64,000 nt of DNA from CAIJNA01 sp964516815 (GCA_964516815.1 CAZEXK010000006.1:1-64000), one strand, 5' to 3'. Positions 35,770 to 45,233 are shown, counted from the stretch's first letter. Notes: generated by a model from the letters alone, not told the origin. A program made the numbers and translations.

Positions 35770-36840
35770 TTATTTTTTTATAAAAGGAAGTGTAGCAATA
35801 TTTGCATCAATCTTACCTCTTTCATCTCTTAATTCAAATGCTTTATTCTCATTGAACTTATCTATTGTAATCATTACAAAGCCTATTCCACATTTTGCTA
35901 TAGGTGAATACGCACCAGAAGTCACAAATCCGACATTTACGCCATCTTGAAAAGCATGAAAATCTTTTCTTGCACTTCTTCGTGAGGTGGTTTTAAAAGG
36001 TAGTAAAATTCTTTTTAAACCATCTTCTTTTTGCTTGCTTAATGCATCCATTCCAACGTATTGTCTTTTTAAGTTTACAAACATTGATAGATTTGCTTCA
36101 AGAGGTGAGATATTTTCATTTAAGTCATTACCATATAAGCTATAGCCCATCTCTAATCTTAATATATCTCTTGCTCCTAAACCAGCAGGTTTAACACCAT
36201 CTTTAATTAATGCATCCCATAACTTCACAGAAGTACTACTATTTACATACAACTCATATCCTAACTCACCAGTATAACCTGTACGACTTAAAATACAATC
36301 TTCTTGAAAAATTTTTGTTTGTACAAATGAGAAAAATTTTAATTCATCTAAATCTATATCAAAATATTTTTGTAATATATCTTTTGAATTTGGACCTTGA
36401 ACATCAAGTTTTGCATAGTTTAAAGATTCATCTTTTAACGTTCCACTTGTCATTCTTGATGTTATAGTATCAAAATCAATTTGTCTTCTTGATGCGTTAA
36501 CAACTATCATTAATTCATCTGGACTTAATTTGTATATGATTAAGTCATCTATAACTCCACCATGTTCATTTAGTAAAAATCCATATTTACATTTTTGAAC
36601 CCGTAGAGCTTCAATATTGATACTAGTAGCTTCATTAATCCCTGATGTTTTAATATTTCCTTTGAAAAAAAATTCACCCATATGAGAAGTGTCAAATAAT
36701 GCTACATTTTCTCGACAATATCCGTGTTCATTTATTATTCCATCAAATTGTATTGGCATATCCCATCCACAAAAACTTACATTTTTTGTTTTTAATTCTT
36801 GCTGTCTACCGTATAGCGGTGTTTTTAGGAGTTCTTGCAT
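35770..36840 (-). CDS. gcvT: Aminomethyltransferase (glycine cleavage T protein)
   Basis: GcvT releases ammonia from aminomethyl-GcvH and makes methylenetetrahydrofolate. The 356-residue protein has TPLYGRQQE, FDTSHMGEF, LSRTGYTGELGYELY and GARDILRLEMGYSLYGND. Two ATG codons are possible. The one at 36840 has AAAGG at ideal spacing and leaves a leader after the TATAAT at 36870-36875; the one at 36858 would lie almost at the transcription start, so 36840 is chosen. First gene of the operon. No glycine riboswitch is visible upstream; only 55 bases separate it from the beta-barrel gene. Confidence 0.95.
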   Translation of the reverse strand: MQELLKTPLYGRQQELKTKNVSFCGWDMPIQFDGIINEHGYCRENVALFDTSHMGEFFFKGNIKTSGINEATSINIEALRVQKCKYGFLLNEHGGVIDDLIIYKLSPDELMIVVNASRRQIDFDTITSRMTSGTLKDESLNYAKLDVQGPNSKDILQKYFDIDLDELKFFSFVQTKIFQEDCILSRTGYTGELGYELYVNSSTSVKLWDALIKDGVKPAGLGARDILRLEMGYSLYGNDLNENISPLEANLSMFVNLKRQYVGMDALSKQKEDGLKRILLPFKTTSRRSARKDFHAFQDGVNVGFVTSGAYSPIAKCGIGFVMITIDKFNENKAFELRDERGKIDANIATLPFIKK

Positions 36841-36869
36841 TTCTTGCCTTTCTTGCATTTCTTGATAAT

Positions 36870-36875
36870 ATTATA
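36870..36875 (-). promoter_or_regulatory. Probable -10 box of the glycine-cleavage operon
   Basis: TATAAT on the minus strand, embedded in an AT-rich stretch about 30 bases before the chosen gcvT start. It separates the operon from the surface-protein locus upstream. Confidence 0.5.
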
Positions 36876-36895
36876 GTATAAAGTTTATTAACTTT

Positions 36896-37786
36896 TTAGA
36901 AATTATATTTTATTCCTAGTTCAAATGAGGTTTTTTTCTTGTGTTTTATATAAGAAATATTTTGAGATGATATAACTTTTGTTTTAAAATTGTATTTTCT
37001 AAATGAAAATTGAGAGTATGTTGAAAAATTATTATTTAATTTGTATGATGCACCAGTTTGAATACCAAATAATTTTGTTTTTAAATCATGATTACTTGTT
37101 TTGGCATTTGTTCTAGGATCTATTTTCCAATCCATAAATGATTGACCAGCTGAAATACCTATATAAGGGTCTAAAGGTAGCTTAAAAATATAATTTAGTG
37201 ATGCGTACAATGAGTATATATTCACATCACTTAAGTTAGTTTTCTCATAATTTAAAGAAGCAGCATAACGATTATAAAAATATTTACCAACTTTAATGTT
37301 AAATCCTTTGCCACTTGTATCCATTGTATGTGCTAAATTAGTTTTCCCTACAGTGTCATTTTGTCTTACATTCATTGAAAATGTATTTAATCCCAAAGCT
37401 ATAAAATAATTGTTTATATTGTTAATGGATTGCTTTATAATATTTGGATCTTTATGCGGTTTTATAATATGTTGCATACCTGTCATATTTTTTTTATATC
37501 CATGTTTTTGAGAGATTAAATAATTTGATAATGTTTGGAATGATTTGCCTTGTTTTTCGTATAAAGCTGTGAGTTCTTTTGTTTTATATTGTATCTGATT
37601 ACTGTTATATGTGCCTATACTTCTTTTTTTTATATAATATACACTGTCTTGAATTTTACACCAATTATATTTATCACAAGATTTTATATTTACATTTTTG
37701 CCAGATTCAATAAAGGAGGAAATGTTACTAGCATATAAAGTGTAAGGCAATAAAATTACAAAATGAATTTTTAATATTGTTTTCAT
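36896..37786 (-). CDS. Outer-membrane beta-barrel protein with N-terminal SH3-like region
   Basis: The 296-residue protein has a Sec signal peptide (about 1-19). A small region resembling a bacterial SH3 domain follows (about 26-57), with two Cys in CDKYNWC. After a middle segment, the C-terminal half (about 165-296) is made of alternating-hydrophobicity strands ending in Phe (GIKYNF), as in OmpA-like barrels recognised by the BAM complex. I do not recognise the family. The upstream lipoprotein's stop overlaps its start by one base, and the large repeat protein lies before that, suggesting the barrel helps to expose or anchor that protein. Confidence 0.72.
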   Translation of the reverse strand: MKTILKIHFVILLPYTLYASNISSFIESGKNVNIKSCDKYNWCKIQDSVYYIKKRSIGTYNSNQIQYKTKELTALYEKQGKSFQTLSNYLISQKHGYKKNMTGMQHIIKPHKDPNIIKQSINNINNYFIALGLNTFSMNVRQNDTVGKTNLAHTMDTSGKGFNIKVGKYFYNRYAASLNYEKTNLSDVNIYSLYASLNYIFKLPLDPYIGISAGQSFMDWKIDPRTNAKTSNHDLKTKLFGIQTGASYKLNNNFSTYSQFSFRKYNFKTKVISSQNISYIKHKKKTSFELGIKYNF

Positions 37787-38070
37787 TATTCTTCTCTTAG
37801 TAAATGTGCAGATCCACTTTTAACGCAGACTTTTTTTTGCTTGTTTGTATTGTGAATTATATTTACTATAGTATCTTTTTGTGTATTAACCAAAGTATCA
37901 TTGTCTAATATTTTTGTGTACGTTGGATTACTATCATCACATGGCTCTACATTTTTTTGCGTCAATGGATTACTACCATCTCCTCCAAAAACTGTACTTT
38001 GTTCACCACTCCCACAAGAAGTTATTAATAGTGAGATAAAAATAATTACTACTAAATATATATTACGCAT
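37786..38070 (-). CDS. Small lipoprotein of the surface-protein locus
   Basis: A 94-residue protein with a type II signal peptide: basic MRN start, hydrophobic core, lipobox LITSC with the acylated Cys at about residue 19. The mature part is short and polar (GSGEQSTVFGGDGSNPLT and beyond) and has two more Cys. AAGGAG lies five bases before the ATG at 38070, which is therefore preferred to the GTG two codons upstream. Its stop overlaps the start of the beta-barrel gene by one base. The function is unknown; context suggests an accessory of the large repeat protein. Confidence 0.75.
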   Translation of the reverse strand: MRNIYLVVIIFISLLITSCGSGEQSTVFGGDGSNPLTQKNVEPCDDSNPTYTKILDNDTLVNTQKDTIVNIIHNTNKQKKVCVKSGSAHLLREE

Positions 38071-38079
38071 AAACACTCC

Positions 38080-39979
38080 TTAAAACTGTATTGCTTTACT
38101 CAATGGAGTAATAGTTATAATTTCTATTTCTCCTTGAACTTCTTGTATAATTATATCGTGACTGATTTCATAATTTGAATAATTTGTTATAAATTCTTCT
38201 AATACACTATTATCTTCACATGAAATAGTATTTAATTCTGTTCTAGTTGTACCTTCTACTGAAGTTGTAACTAAGGCCTCTTTGTAAGTGTTGTTGTTTC
38301 CGCAAGAGTTACGAACATGTGTTGATATATCGCCATTTACTAATAGTGTAGTTTTTGCACCTGCTATTTTGTATTGTGCTTTTGATATATATCCATTTAC
38401 TTCAGTTGTATGTGTAGCTTGACCATTTGCATGTGCATCTATTTGTATAAATACATTTTCATTTTTACTATTTAGTATTTTAATATTTGATACTATTTTA
38501 ACTTGATCATTTTCATCTTTAATTATATTTGTTTTTGCACCTTGTATATTTAATATAGCATTTGTTTGTGTACCATTTATATCCAAACTATGAGTAGAAA
38601 TTCCTTCATTAGTTGAATTAACTAATGCAGTTGTATTTGATAATTCATGTCTAAATGATATAAATGAACCGCTTGAGTTTAAATCTAATTTAGAACCTAA
38701 TAACTCACTCTTTGCATGAGTATTTATATTAGAATTATTTATATCATATTGTACTTCTCCATTTAAAAAGTTATTTATAATAATAGTTGATGATAGAGCT
38801 GTAACTTTTGTAGTTACTGCACCAGTTTCACCATTGCTAATTCTAGTAATATTTTCATCCCCAATTGATAATGCAATATCTGAAATTGTATTAATATTAT
38901 CACCATTAGAATCAGTGATACCTATTTCTACATGTCTTATATTTGGTATTTGTAAATTAACTAATTTTAATTTATTTTGTAATTCCAAATATGTTTGATT
39001 TGCAGTGTGTACATTTGAAGATATGGTTTGATTATCATTATTTATATTATAACTAGTAAAATCATCATTATTATTAGCAGATATCACAAATTGTAAAGAT
39101 TCTAAAGTATTATTAATATCACTAAATGTAGTTTTAGTATTAATATCCCCCTGCGCACTAATTTCTATTGTAGCTCCAGCCTTATGTAAAGATACAAAAG
39201 TAATATTACTGTCTTGTATTTTTGTAAAAACAGTTGTTTCTCCTTTGCAGTCTACAATGGCAGTTGTATTAGTCTCTTTGGAATTATTATTAATAAAATT
39301 TGACGTATATTTTGCGGTATTATTTGTGGAAATTTCTAATAAAGTGTTAGGCATAAAAGTGTTGTCCATAAGTGAAGTTAGACTTGTATTAATATCACTA
39401 TTATCATCACTATTTATTGTATTTATTGTTGATATACTACTACCGTTTGATGATAATTGTGTATTGTATGAACACGTTTTATTATTAGTTGTTATTGCTG
39501 ATGTTTGAACATTGATATTACCATTCTCATGTATAATAACATTTGCTCCTGGATTTAGGATTGATAAAGCTTGATTTCCATTTGATTCATTTAAGTCAAT
39601 ATATAATGCTCCTTGAGAATTTACAGTAAATACTGCATTTGGAGTAAATGTAGTAAATCTAGAATTATTAATATCAACATTATTTACTAAAACATCTGTA
39701 AAAGTTATAGTTGTATTTGTTTCATTATTATTTGAATAAAAAATGATACTAGAAGTATTATCCTCATTATTAATGATATTTTGATTTTTTTCATATACTG
39801 TTAATGTAAATGTTTGATATGAAGTAGCAGTTCCATCTGTAACAGATAAGTTAATATCATGACTTCCTACATGTTCATTTAAAGGTGTACCACTTAAAAC
39901 ATTATTAGTAACACTTAACCAAGCAGTAGTATCACTTTGTAAAGCTAAAGTTAAAGTATCATTATCATCATCACTTAAA
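38080..39979 (-). CDS. Large surface repeat protein, C-terminal part (broken by gap)
   Basis: The C-terminal 633 residues of the protein whose N-terminal part is at 40080-41719. It begins inside a cadherin-like domain (LSDDDNDTLTLALQSD, then GTPLNEHVGSHDINLSVTDG), after which come several hundred Asn/Thr/Ser-rich residues in loosely repeated beta-strand units. These contain recurring Gly-Ala-(Asn/Thr/Lys) turns (NPGANVII, KAGATIEI, IQGAKTNI, IAGAKTTL). No membrane anchor or sorting signal is visible at the C-terminus (ITPLSKAIQF). Ten bases separate its stop from the lipoprotein start. The 100-N gap is not a reliable length, so the two parts appear in different frames. Confidence 0.75.
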
Positions 39980-40169
39980 NNNNNNNNNNNNNNNNNNNNN
40001 NNNNNNNNNNNNNNNNNNNNNNNNNNNNNNNNNNNNNNNNNNNNNNNNNNNNNNNNNNNNNNNNNNNNNNNNNNNNNNNCCACTTAAAACATTATTAGTA
40101 ACACTTAACCAAGGAGTAGTATCACTTTGTAAAGTTAAAGTTAAAGTATCATTATCATTATCACTTAAA
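39890..40169 (-). repeat. 90-base repeat flanking the assembly gap
   Basis: Positions 39890-39979 and 40080-40169 are near-identical copies with three mismatches in 90 bases, coding for the same part of a cadherin-like domain. The gap begins exactly where one copy ends and stops exactly where the other begins. Confidence 0.92.
39980..40079. other. Assembly gap (100 N) inside repeat
   Basis: Exactly 100 unknown bases between two copies of the repeat. The real missing piece must hold at least the end of one cadherin-like domain and the start of the next, roughly 60 residues, plus any number of whole domains. Confidence 0.95.
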
Positions 40170-41719
40170 GTTGGAGTTAATGAATATAAAGTATCTTCAT
40201 TAATTACCTGATCAGAAATATCAGTTAATACAGGTTTATTATTAAGTGCAAACATAAATATCATACTTTTAGTTTGATTACCATCATTAATAGTAACATT
40301 TATATCTGTGCTTCCTACAGCATTATTTTTTGGATTAATTTGTAGAGTGTATACTTTTTCATAAACACGGACAAGTCCACTATTAAGAGCTATATTATCA
40401 TTACCACTTGCACTAACTGCAATTTTATTTCCATCGCTATTTAATGATACTGATTCACCAGTAAAATCATAATGATTTTCTCCATCTATATCACTTCCAA
40501 ATTGTATCCAAGAATTACCATCGTAATTAAAAACACGAGCATGACCTCTTCTTGTTCCACCAGCTTTGTTTAGTTCTGCTCCAATAGCAAGAGTTTTACC
40601 ATCGTCACTTAAAGAAATACTATTACCACTTGCACTTTTAATGTCTTCTCCATTAATGTCTTCACCCATCTGGCTCCAAACATCATTGTTTTTTTGATAA
40701 ACACGTACATGGCCATATTTTGCATTGGGTCCATTGCTTGAAAGACCTCTATTTTGACGCGCTGCTATAGCAATTATAGTTGCATTAGCACGTAAAGATA
40801 CACTAAATCCACTTTTATCTTTACTATATTCTCCCAAAAATTCTTTTTTTAGAACCCACAAATTTGTAAGGTTATCGAATGAAAAAAGACGAACACTACC
40901 ACTATTAAGACCACCGTCATCATTGTTAATAGCACCTACTGCCAAATGCTCACCATCTTTACTAAGTGACAGTGAGTATCCAAATTGATCGCTAGCTTTA
41001 ATTCCATACTTGAGATCACCTTTTTGACTCCAGTTTGAACCATTAAATTTGTAAACCATAATACGACCAGTATTTTTAGAATGATGTTTTGATCCAAGTG
41101 CAATGGTATCTCCGTTGGCACTTAAAGATATTGAATAAGCAAGTTGAAAATCAGCTGTAAATTCATTACCTTTTAGATTCCAATTTGAACCATCATAAGC
41201 ATAAACACGAACATATCCTTTACCCTTATTTTTCTTATTTGAACTTATTGCAACAGTATTACCATCATCACTCAAAGATACAAACTGACCATTTTGGTCA
41301 AAGTTTTTCTTACCAATTATTTCTAAACCTTTTTGTTGCCATATATTGTTTGTAAGTTCATATATACGAACTTTTCCTTTATTATTAGCTCCATTATTAG
41401 CTCCACTAGCACCAACGGCTATAGTCATTCCATCAGAACTAATAGCAACGCTTCTACCATTTTTGTCATTAACAACGTCGCCATTAATATCATTTCCTAG
41501 TTGTTCCCATGTTTTGTTAATAGAAATGTCTGCTATATTTGGATTGCTTTGAGTTACTGATATATTTAGGTTGCTTCCAGTTGTAAGAAGTTTGATATTT
41601 GTTGTTGAAGAAGTAGGTGTCATTATAACATCATCATTTTGGGCTATGCTTAATAAAGAAGCATTTAAATAGCCACTTGATAAAAAAATTATAAATATAA
41701 CTTTTACATAGTTAAACAT
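40080..41719 (-). CDS. Large surface repeat protein, N-terminal part (broken by gap)
   Basis: About 546 residues before the gap. A Sec signal peptide (MFNYVKVIFIIFLSSGYLNA) is followed by some eight FG-GAP/beta-propeller-like blades of about 50 residues, each with a pattern like GxSVSLSxDGxTIAIGA, then HVRVY and WxQxGxDINGE. A cadherin-like (dystroglycan-type) domain comes next, starting NKPVLTDISDQVINEDT. Such architecture belongs to secreted or surface adhesins. The ATG at 41719 has GGAG five bases upstream and lies behind TATAAT at 41745-41750, so the longer frame starting at 41827 is rejected. First gene of a three-gene unit with the lipoprotein and beta-barrel genes. Confidence 0.8.
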
Positions 41720-41744
41720 CATTTCTCCATTTTTAGTACTTAAT

Positions 41745-41750
41745 ATTATA
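41745..41750 (-). promoter_or_regulatory. Probable -10 box of the surface-protein locus
   Basis: TATAAT on the minus strand 25 bases before the chosen start codon, in an AT-rich stretch without any obvious -35 element, as is usual in Campylobacterota. Confidence 0.45.
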
Positions 41751-41953
41751 TAATAATAAAAATAAGTTAATTGCAATAAATACTTGTATAAAGGTATTTT
41801 AAAAAAAATATTAACTTTTTGTAACATTAAGAAATAAAAAAGTGTTTAAATTGAATATTTAAGATTATTTTTTTTATTTTATGCAATGAGTTAATTTAAT
41901 TTATGATGAGAAGTTACGCTAATATTTTGTTTTATATATGTTCCATATCTTAA

Positions 41954-42121
41954 CTTTCGCACCTAAGACCAAGCAGTTTTGCGGTTACATCTTTTATTGG
42001 TGCTGGAATAGTTAAAAAAGATGGTGAGTTTGTGGTATTAAAAGCAAATATGAGTAGAAGTGCTAGAATAATTATGAACGGTCATGTTCACGTTGCACAT
42101 GAATTTTTAAATATAAAATAA
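41954..42121 (+). pseudogene. C-terminal remnant of an unidentified gene
   Basis: A 55-codon open stretch, bounded upstream by TAA at 41951 and ending in a TAA at 42119, has no start codon in its first half. It reads like real protein: RPSSFAVTSFIGAGIVKKDG and, later, MSRSARIIMNGHVHV. It stands next to a terminator and has no ribosome site, so it looks like the surviving tail of a decayed gene. I could not name the family. Confidence 0.45.
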
Positions 42122-42145
42122 ATTGTTTTTATAAATTTTTGGCTA

Positions 42146-42179
42146 AAAAAAACCTATTACAAAAGTAATAGGTTTTTTT
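42146..42179 (-). terminator. Strong, probably bidirectional intrinsic terminator
   Basis: A perfect 15-base-pair stem (42146-42160 with 42165-42179) with a 4-base loop, rich in A on one side and T on the other. It lies 20 bases past the stop of the peroxiredoxin gene (minus strand) and also just after the plus-strand gene remnant. Confidence 0.82.
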
Positions 42180-42198
42180 GATACTTATTTATAAAATG

Positions 42199-42795
42199 TT
42201 ATAAAGAATCTTCATGTGTTGCTAAATATTCAGCTACACCTTCTGTAGATGCTTTCATTCCATCATCACCTTTAACCCAACCAGCAGGACATACTTCACC
42301 ATGCTCATTAGTAAATAACATAGTATCAACCATTCTAATCATTTCATCAATGTTTCTTCCAAGTGGTAAGTCATTGATTACTGCATGTCTTATTGTACCA
42401 TCTGCATCAATTAAAAAAGAACCTCTAAGAGCTACTCCTCCATCTAATAATACATCATAATCTTTAGAAATTTGTTTAGTTAAATCTGCAACTAATGGCA
42501 TTTCAACTCTTCCAATACCACCATTGTTTACTGGTGTTTCTCTCCATGCGAAGTGTGAAAATTGAGAATCAACAGATACTCCAATTACATTTACTCCTCT
42601 TTGCTTGAAATCTTTAACTCTTTTTGAAAAAGCAATTATCTCAGATGGACATACAAAAGTAAAATCTAATGGGTAAAAGAATAATACTGTTCCTTTTTCT
42701 CCATAATTCTCACTTAATTTAAAATCATCAACGATTGATCCATCTGCTAACACTGTTGTTGCTGTAAAATCTGGTGCTTGTTTTGTTACTAACAT
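42199..42795 (-). CDS. Typical 2-Cys peroxiredoxin (AhpC/TSA family)
   Basis: Reduces hydrogen and organic peroxides in the cytoplasm using thioredoxin or a similar donor. The 198-residue protein has the peroxidatic Cys49 in YPLDFTFVCPSE and the resolving Cys in GEVCPAGW (about 172). The GGIG motif associated with overoxidation sensitivity is present, but the paired YF motif at the C-terminus reads YL. It is flanked by a strong terminator and preceded by TATAAT (minus strand, 42832-42837), so it is a single-gene unit. A ribosome site AAGGAAAT precedes the ATG. Confidence 0.95.
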   Translation of the reverse strand: MLVTKQAPDFTATTVLADGSIVDDFKLSENYGEKGTVLFFYPLDFTFVCPSEIIAFSKRVKDFKQRGVNVIGVSVDSQFSHFAWRETPVNNGGIGRVEMPLVADLTKQISKDYDVLLDGGVALRGSFLIDADGTIRHAVINDLPLGRNIDEMIRMVDTMLFTNEHGEVCPAGWVKGDDGMKASTEGVAEYLATHEDSL

Positions 42796-42831
42796 ATTTA
42801 TTTCCTTGTTTTATTTTTGACATTCTATCTT

Positions 42832-42837
42832 ATTATA
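42832..42837 (-). promoter_or_regulatory. Probable -10 box of the peroxiredoxin gene
   Basis: TATAAT on the minus strand about 37 bases before the start codon, with no recognisable -35 sequence. Confidence 0.45.
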
Positions 42838-42871
42838 ATTAAGATTAGATTATTTATTTCAATGTAATATT

Positions 42872-43927
42872 TTATTTTAAATTAATTAATATTTTAATGA
42901 TTTGTTCATCGAAATTTTCATCTTGCAATGTACTTATTATGTCTTCTTTGTTAAAAGAGTCTCTGTAAATTCTTTTTTCACTTAATGCTTGGTATGCACA
43001 CAATGTAGATAACATTCTATCTTTTAGACTAAGATGTTCTGCTAATAAATTATTTGGGTAACCACTTCCATTTGGCTTTTCCATATATTTTGTACATAAT
43101 TTAGCAATATCATCAAAACCAAAAACTTGTTGTAATATACTATTTGTATGATATGGAGCTGATTTTATTATTTGAAATTCACTATTATTTAATTTTGCTG
43201 GTTTATTTAAAATATATTGTGAGATAAATAATAAACCAATATTGTGTAAATGTGAGGCTATAATAAATCTTGCTTTGTCTTTATTTTCAAATTCAAAATA
43301 ATTGCATAACTCATAAGCTTTAAAATCAATGCAAGAATTTTCATAATTTCTTTTAGTATAGTTATAAACACTATCATGAACAATTGCTGTAAACTGAATC
43401 AAATCATCTAATAAAAGCTCTTGAGTAAAATCATCAAGATCATTGAAAATATAAAATGCAATTTGAGGTGAACACAAGTCATACCAAAAACTTTCTTTTT
43501 TAGCGATTTTTAAAAAGGCATTTAGTATGTCTTTGGGGATTGTGTTATTTTGTTTTAGGCTATTTTTGAGCTCATTTTCATTTATAATTATGTTATTTTG
43601 TAATTTTATATTTGAAATAATAAAAATAGCAATATTTACAATTACTGCAATTGTTTTATCTTCTAAAAAAATCTTTGAATTAAAAGGCACAGAAGAAATA
43701 TTTTGTAAAAAAGTATCATTTTTGCAAATAATACTATATGAAAAAATGTCACTAATATCATTGGCATTAATGTTAAGTTGTTTTGCTAATTTGATTGAAA
43801 TATAAGCTAGTGCCTTACTTGAATATTTTACATCATTTTTATTATTTGCTACTGTATTATCTAAAGCACTTGAAAATGCCATTAAAAAATTGTTTAGATT
43901 AAATTTTGTATGAGTTTGTTTATTCAT
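42872..43927 (-). CDS. Degenerate HD-GYP domain protein
   Basis: The C-terminal half of this 351-residue protein aligns by eye with HD-GYP phosphodiesterases, which hydrolyse cyclic di-GMP. HLHNIGLLFISQYILNKPAK (225-244) corresponds to HDIGKIGIPD and what follows, and NGSGYP (286-291) to the GYP motif. The metal ligands are lost: HD is HN at 228-229, and the His-His pair before GSGYP is Tyr281-Met282. Catalysis is therefore unlikely; a binding or regulatory role is possible. Residues 1-160 lack recognisable motifs. Its start lies inside the last eight bases of the ATPase gene, implying coupled translation and a shared job. Confidence 0.72.
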   Translation of the reverse strand: MNKQTHTKFNLNNFLMAFSSALDNTVANNKNDVKYSSKALAYISIKLAKQLNINANDISDIFSYSIICKNDTFLQNISSVPFNSKIFLEDKTIAVIVNIAIFIISNIKLQNNIIINENELKNSLKQNNTIPKDILNAFLKIAKKESFWYDLCSPQIAFYIFNDLDDFTQELLLDDLIQFTAIVHDSVYNYTKRNYENSCIDFKAYELCNYFEFENKDKARFIIASHLHNIGLLFISQYILNKPAKLNNSEFQIIKSAPYHTNSILQQVFGFDDIAKLCTKYMEKPNGSGYPNNLLAEHLSLKDRMLSTLCAYQALSEKRIYRDSFNKEDIISTLQDENFDEQIIKILINLK

Positions 43928-45233
43928 ATTCTTCCTTCATATAATTTACGTATGTATTTTTTGAAATTACAATATAGTTTTTTTTCAAATATGTTTTGTA
44001 TTTATCTGATGTAACTTTTAACTTGTTGTAATCTAATTTTGAACTATCTGCATCTGCCCACATTACAGTTATAAAGCTTATTTGTTCATTATCATAAGCA
44101 ACAATATCTATTTCATCTGTATTATCCCACCACTTACCTATGTTTAAAGGAGTAAAAGATAAATATTTTAAAGAATCTTTTTTTAGTAAATTTAAAATAA
44201 AATCTTTATATGATGGTTCTACAATATCTTTTAAAAAAGTATTATCAATTTCTTTTAGTACTCTTGGAAATTTTTTCATTTGTAATAAAGAGATATTATT
44301 AAAAATATAACAAAACCAAAAATGCAGAAATTTATCATTTATATAATACCTACCATATTTTGAATTTTTAAAATTATCTCCGATTGGAAGTAGTTTAGTA
44401 ATTATAAATAAATCTTGTAATTTTTTAATATATCTACTTAAATCAGTAGACTTAAGATTTATAAAAGCTGCAATATCACCTATTTTATTATGTCCTTTTG
44501 AAATTGAATATAAAATTGAACAATATGTAGATATATCAGCAATATCTTTTTTTAAATAATCAAAACCATAATTTAAAAAGGGACTATTTATTTGAAGTGA
44601 AATATTATAGACATTTTTAATAAATTCTAATTTTGGATTATAATATTTTAAAAATTCATCAGAAGTACCAAAAAAAGAATAAATATAAAGTTGATCTAAT
44701 GGTGAAATATTTCTAATATTGTTAATATTTTTAAAAGGTATGTTTTCCATAAAAAAAGTATTTTTTGAATATTTTTTTAGTTTATTATCATATGTATTAT
44801 CAAAACTACTATTTGAAGTTATAATGAATTGTAAGTTTTTGTGTTTTAATTCTTTATTCCAATATTCAAATATAATATTTAGAGCATTTTTATCAATTTT
44901 TAGTAATTCATGAAAATCATCAAAGATTATTAGTAATTTTTCACTTAAAGGTTCTTTTGCAATTAATTCTAATAAATCTTCAAATTTTTTAAAAAAATTC
45001 AAAGAGTTTTTTTGTTTAAATTTTATACTTATGATATGTGCTAGTCTTGGATATAGTATGGCTTTACTAGTACTGGTACATTGAAAATAAATATAATTTT
45101 TTTTTGTAACAAAATCCCTAAGTAAAGATGTTTTTCCACTTTTATTTTTGCCATAAATAAAATGTAAACTTGATTTATCATAATAATAACTGTGGTTCAA
45201 GTTTTGTAAGTGATTAATATTTATTGTATACAT
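43920..45233 (-). CDS. AAA-type ATPase with DUF234-like C-terminal domain
   Basis: The 437-residue protein has a Walker A motif GKNKSGKT (28-35), Walker B LLIIFDDFHE (about 101-110), a winged-helix-like middle (about 240-290), and a C-terminal region containing WWDNTDEIDIVAYD (about 366-379). That last motif matches the DUF234 domain, thought to be a PD-(D/E)xK nuclease-like fold. Members of this archaeal-type ATPase family are scattered in bacteria and poorly understood. It overlaps the degenerate HD-GYP gene by eight bases and is divergent from the TAXI-like gene. Confidence 0.82.
   Translation of the reverse strand: MYTININHLQNLNHSYYYDKSSLHFIYGKNKSGKTSLLRDFVTKKNYIYFQCTSTSKAILYPRLAHIISIKFKQKNSLNFFKKFEDLLELIAKEPLSEKLLIIFDDFHELLKIDKNALNIIFEYWNKELKHKNLQFIITSNSSFDNTYDNKLKKYSKNTFFMENIPFKNINNIRNISPLDQLYIYSFFGTSDEFLKYYNPKLEFIKNVYNISLQINSPFLNYGFDYLKKDIADISTYCSILYSISKGHNKIGDIAAFINLKSTDLSRYIKKLQDLFIITKLLPIGDNFKNSKYGRYYINDKFLHFWFCYIFNNISLLQMKKFPRVLKEIDNTFLKDIVEPSYKDFILNLLKKDSLKYLSFTPLNIGKWWDNTDEIDIVAYDNEQISFITVMWADADSSKLDYNKLKVTSDKYKTYLKKNYIVISKNTYVNYMKEEYE

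Noticed and set aside
36841..36895. Glycine riboswitch before gcvT
   Set aside because: Only 55 bases are available, filled by a -10 box and ribosome site; no tandem aptamer could fit.
41723..41827. A longer N-terminus for the large repeat protein starting at 41827
   Set aside because: The extension contains the probable TATAAT, has no ribosome site, and would hide a normal signal peptide.
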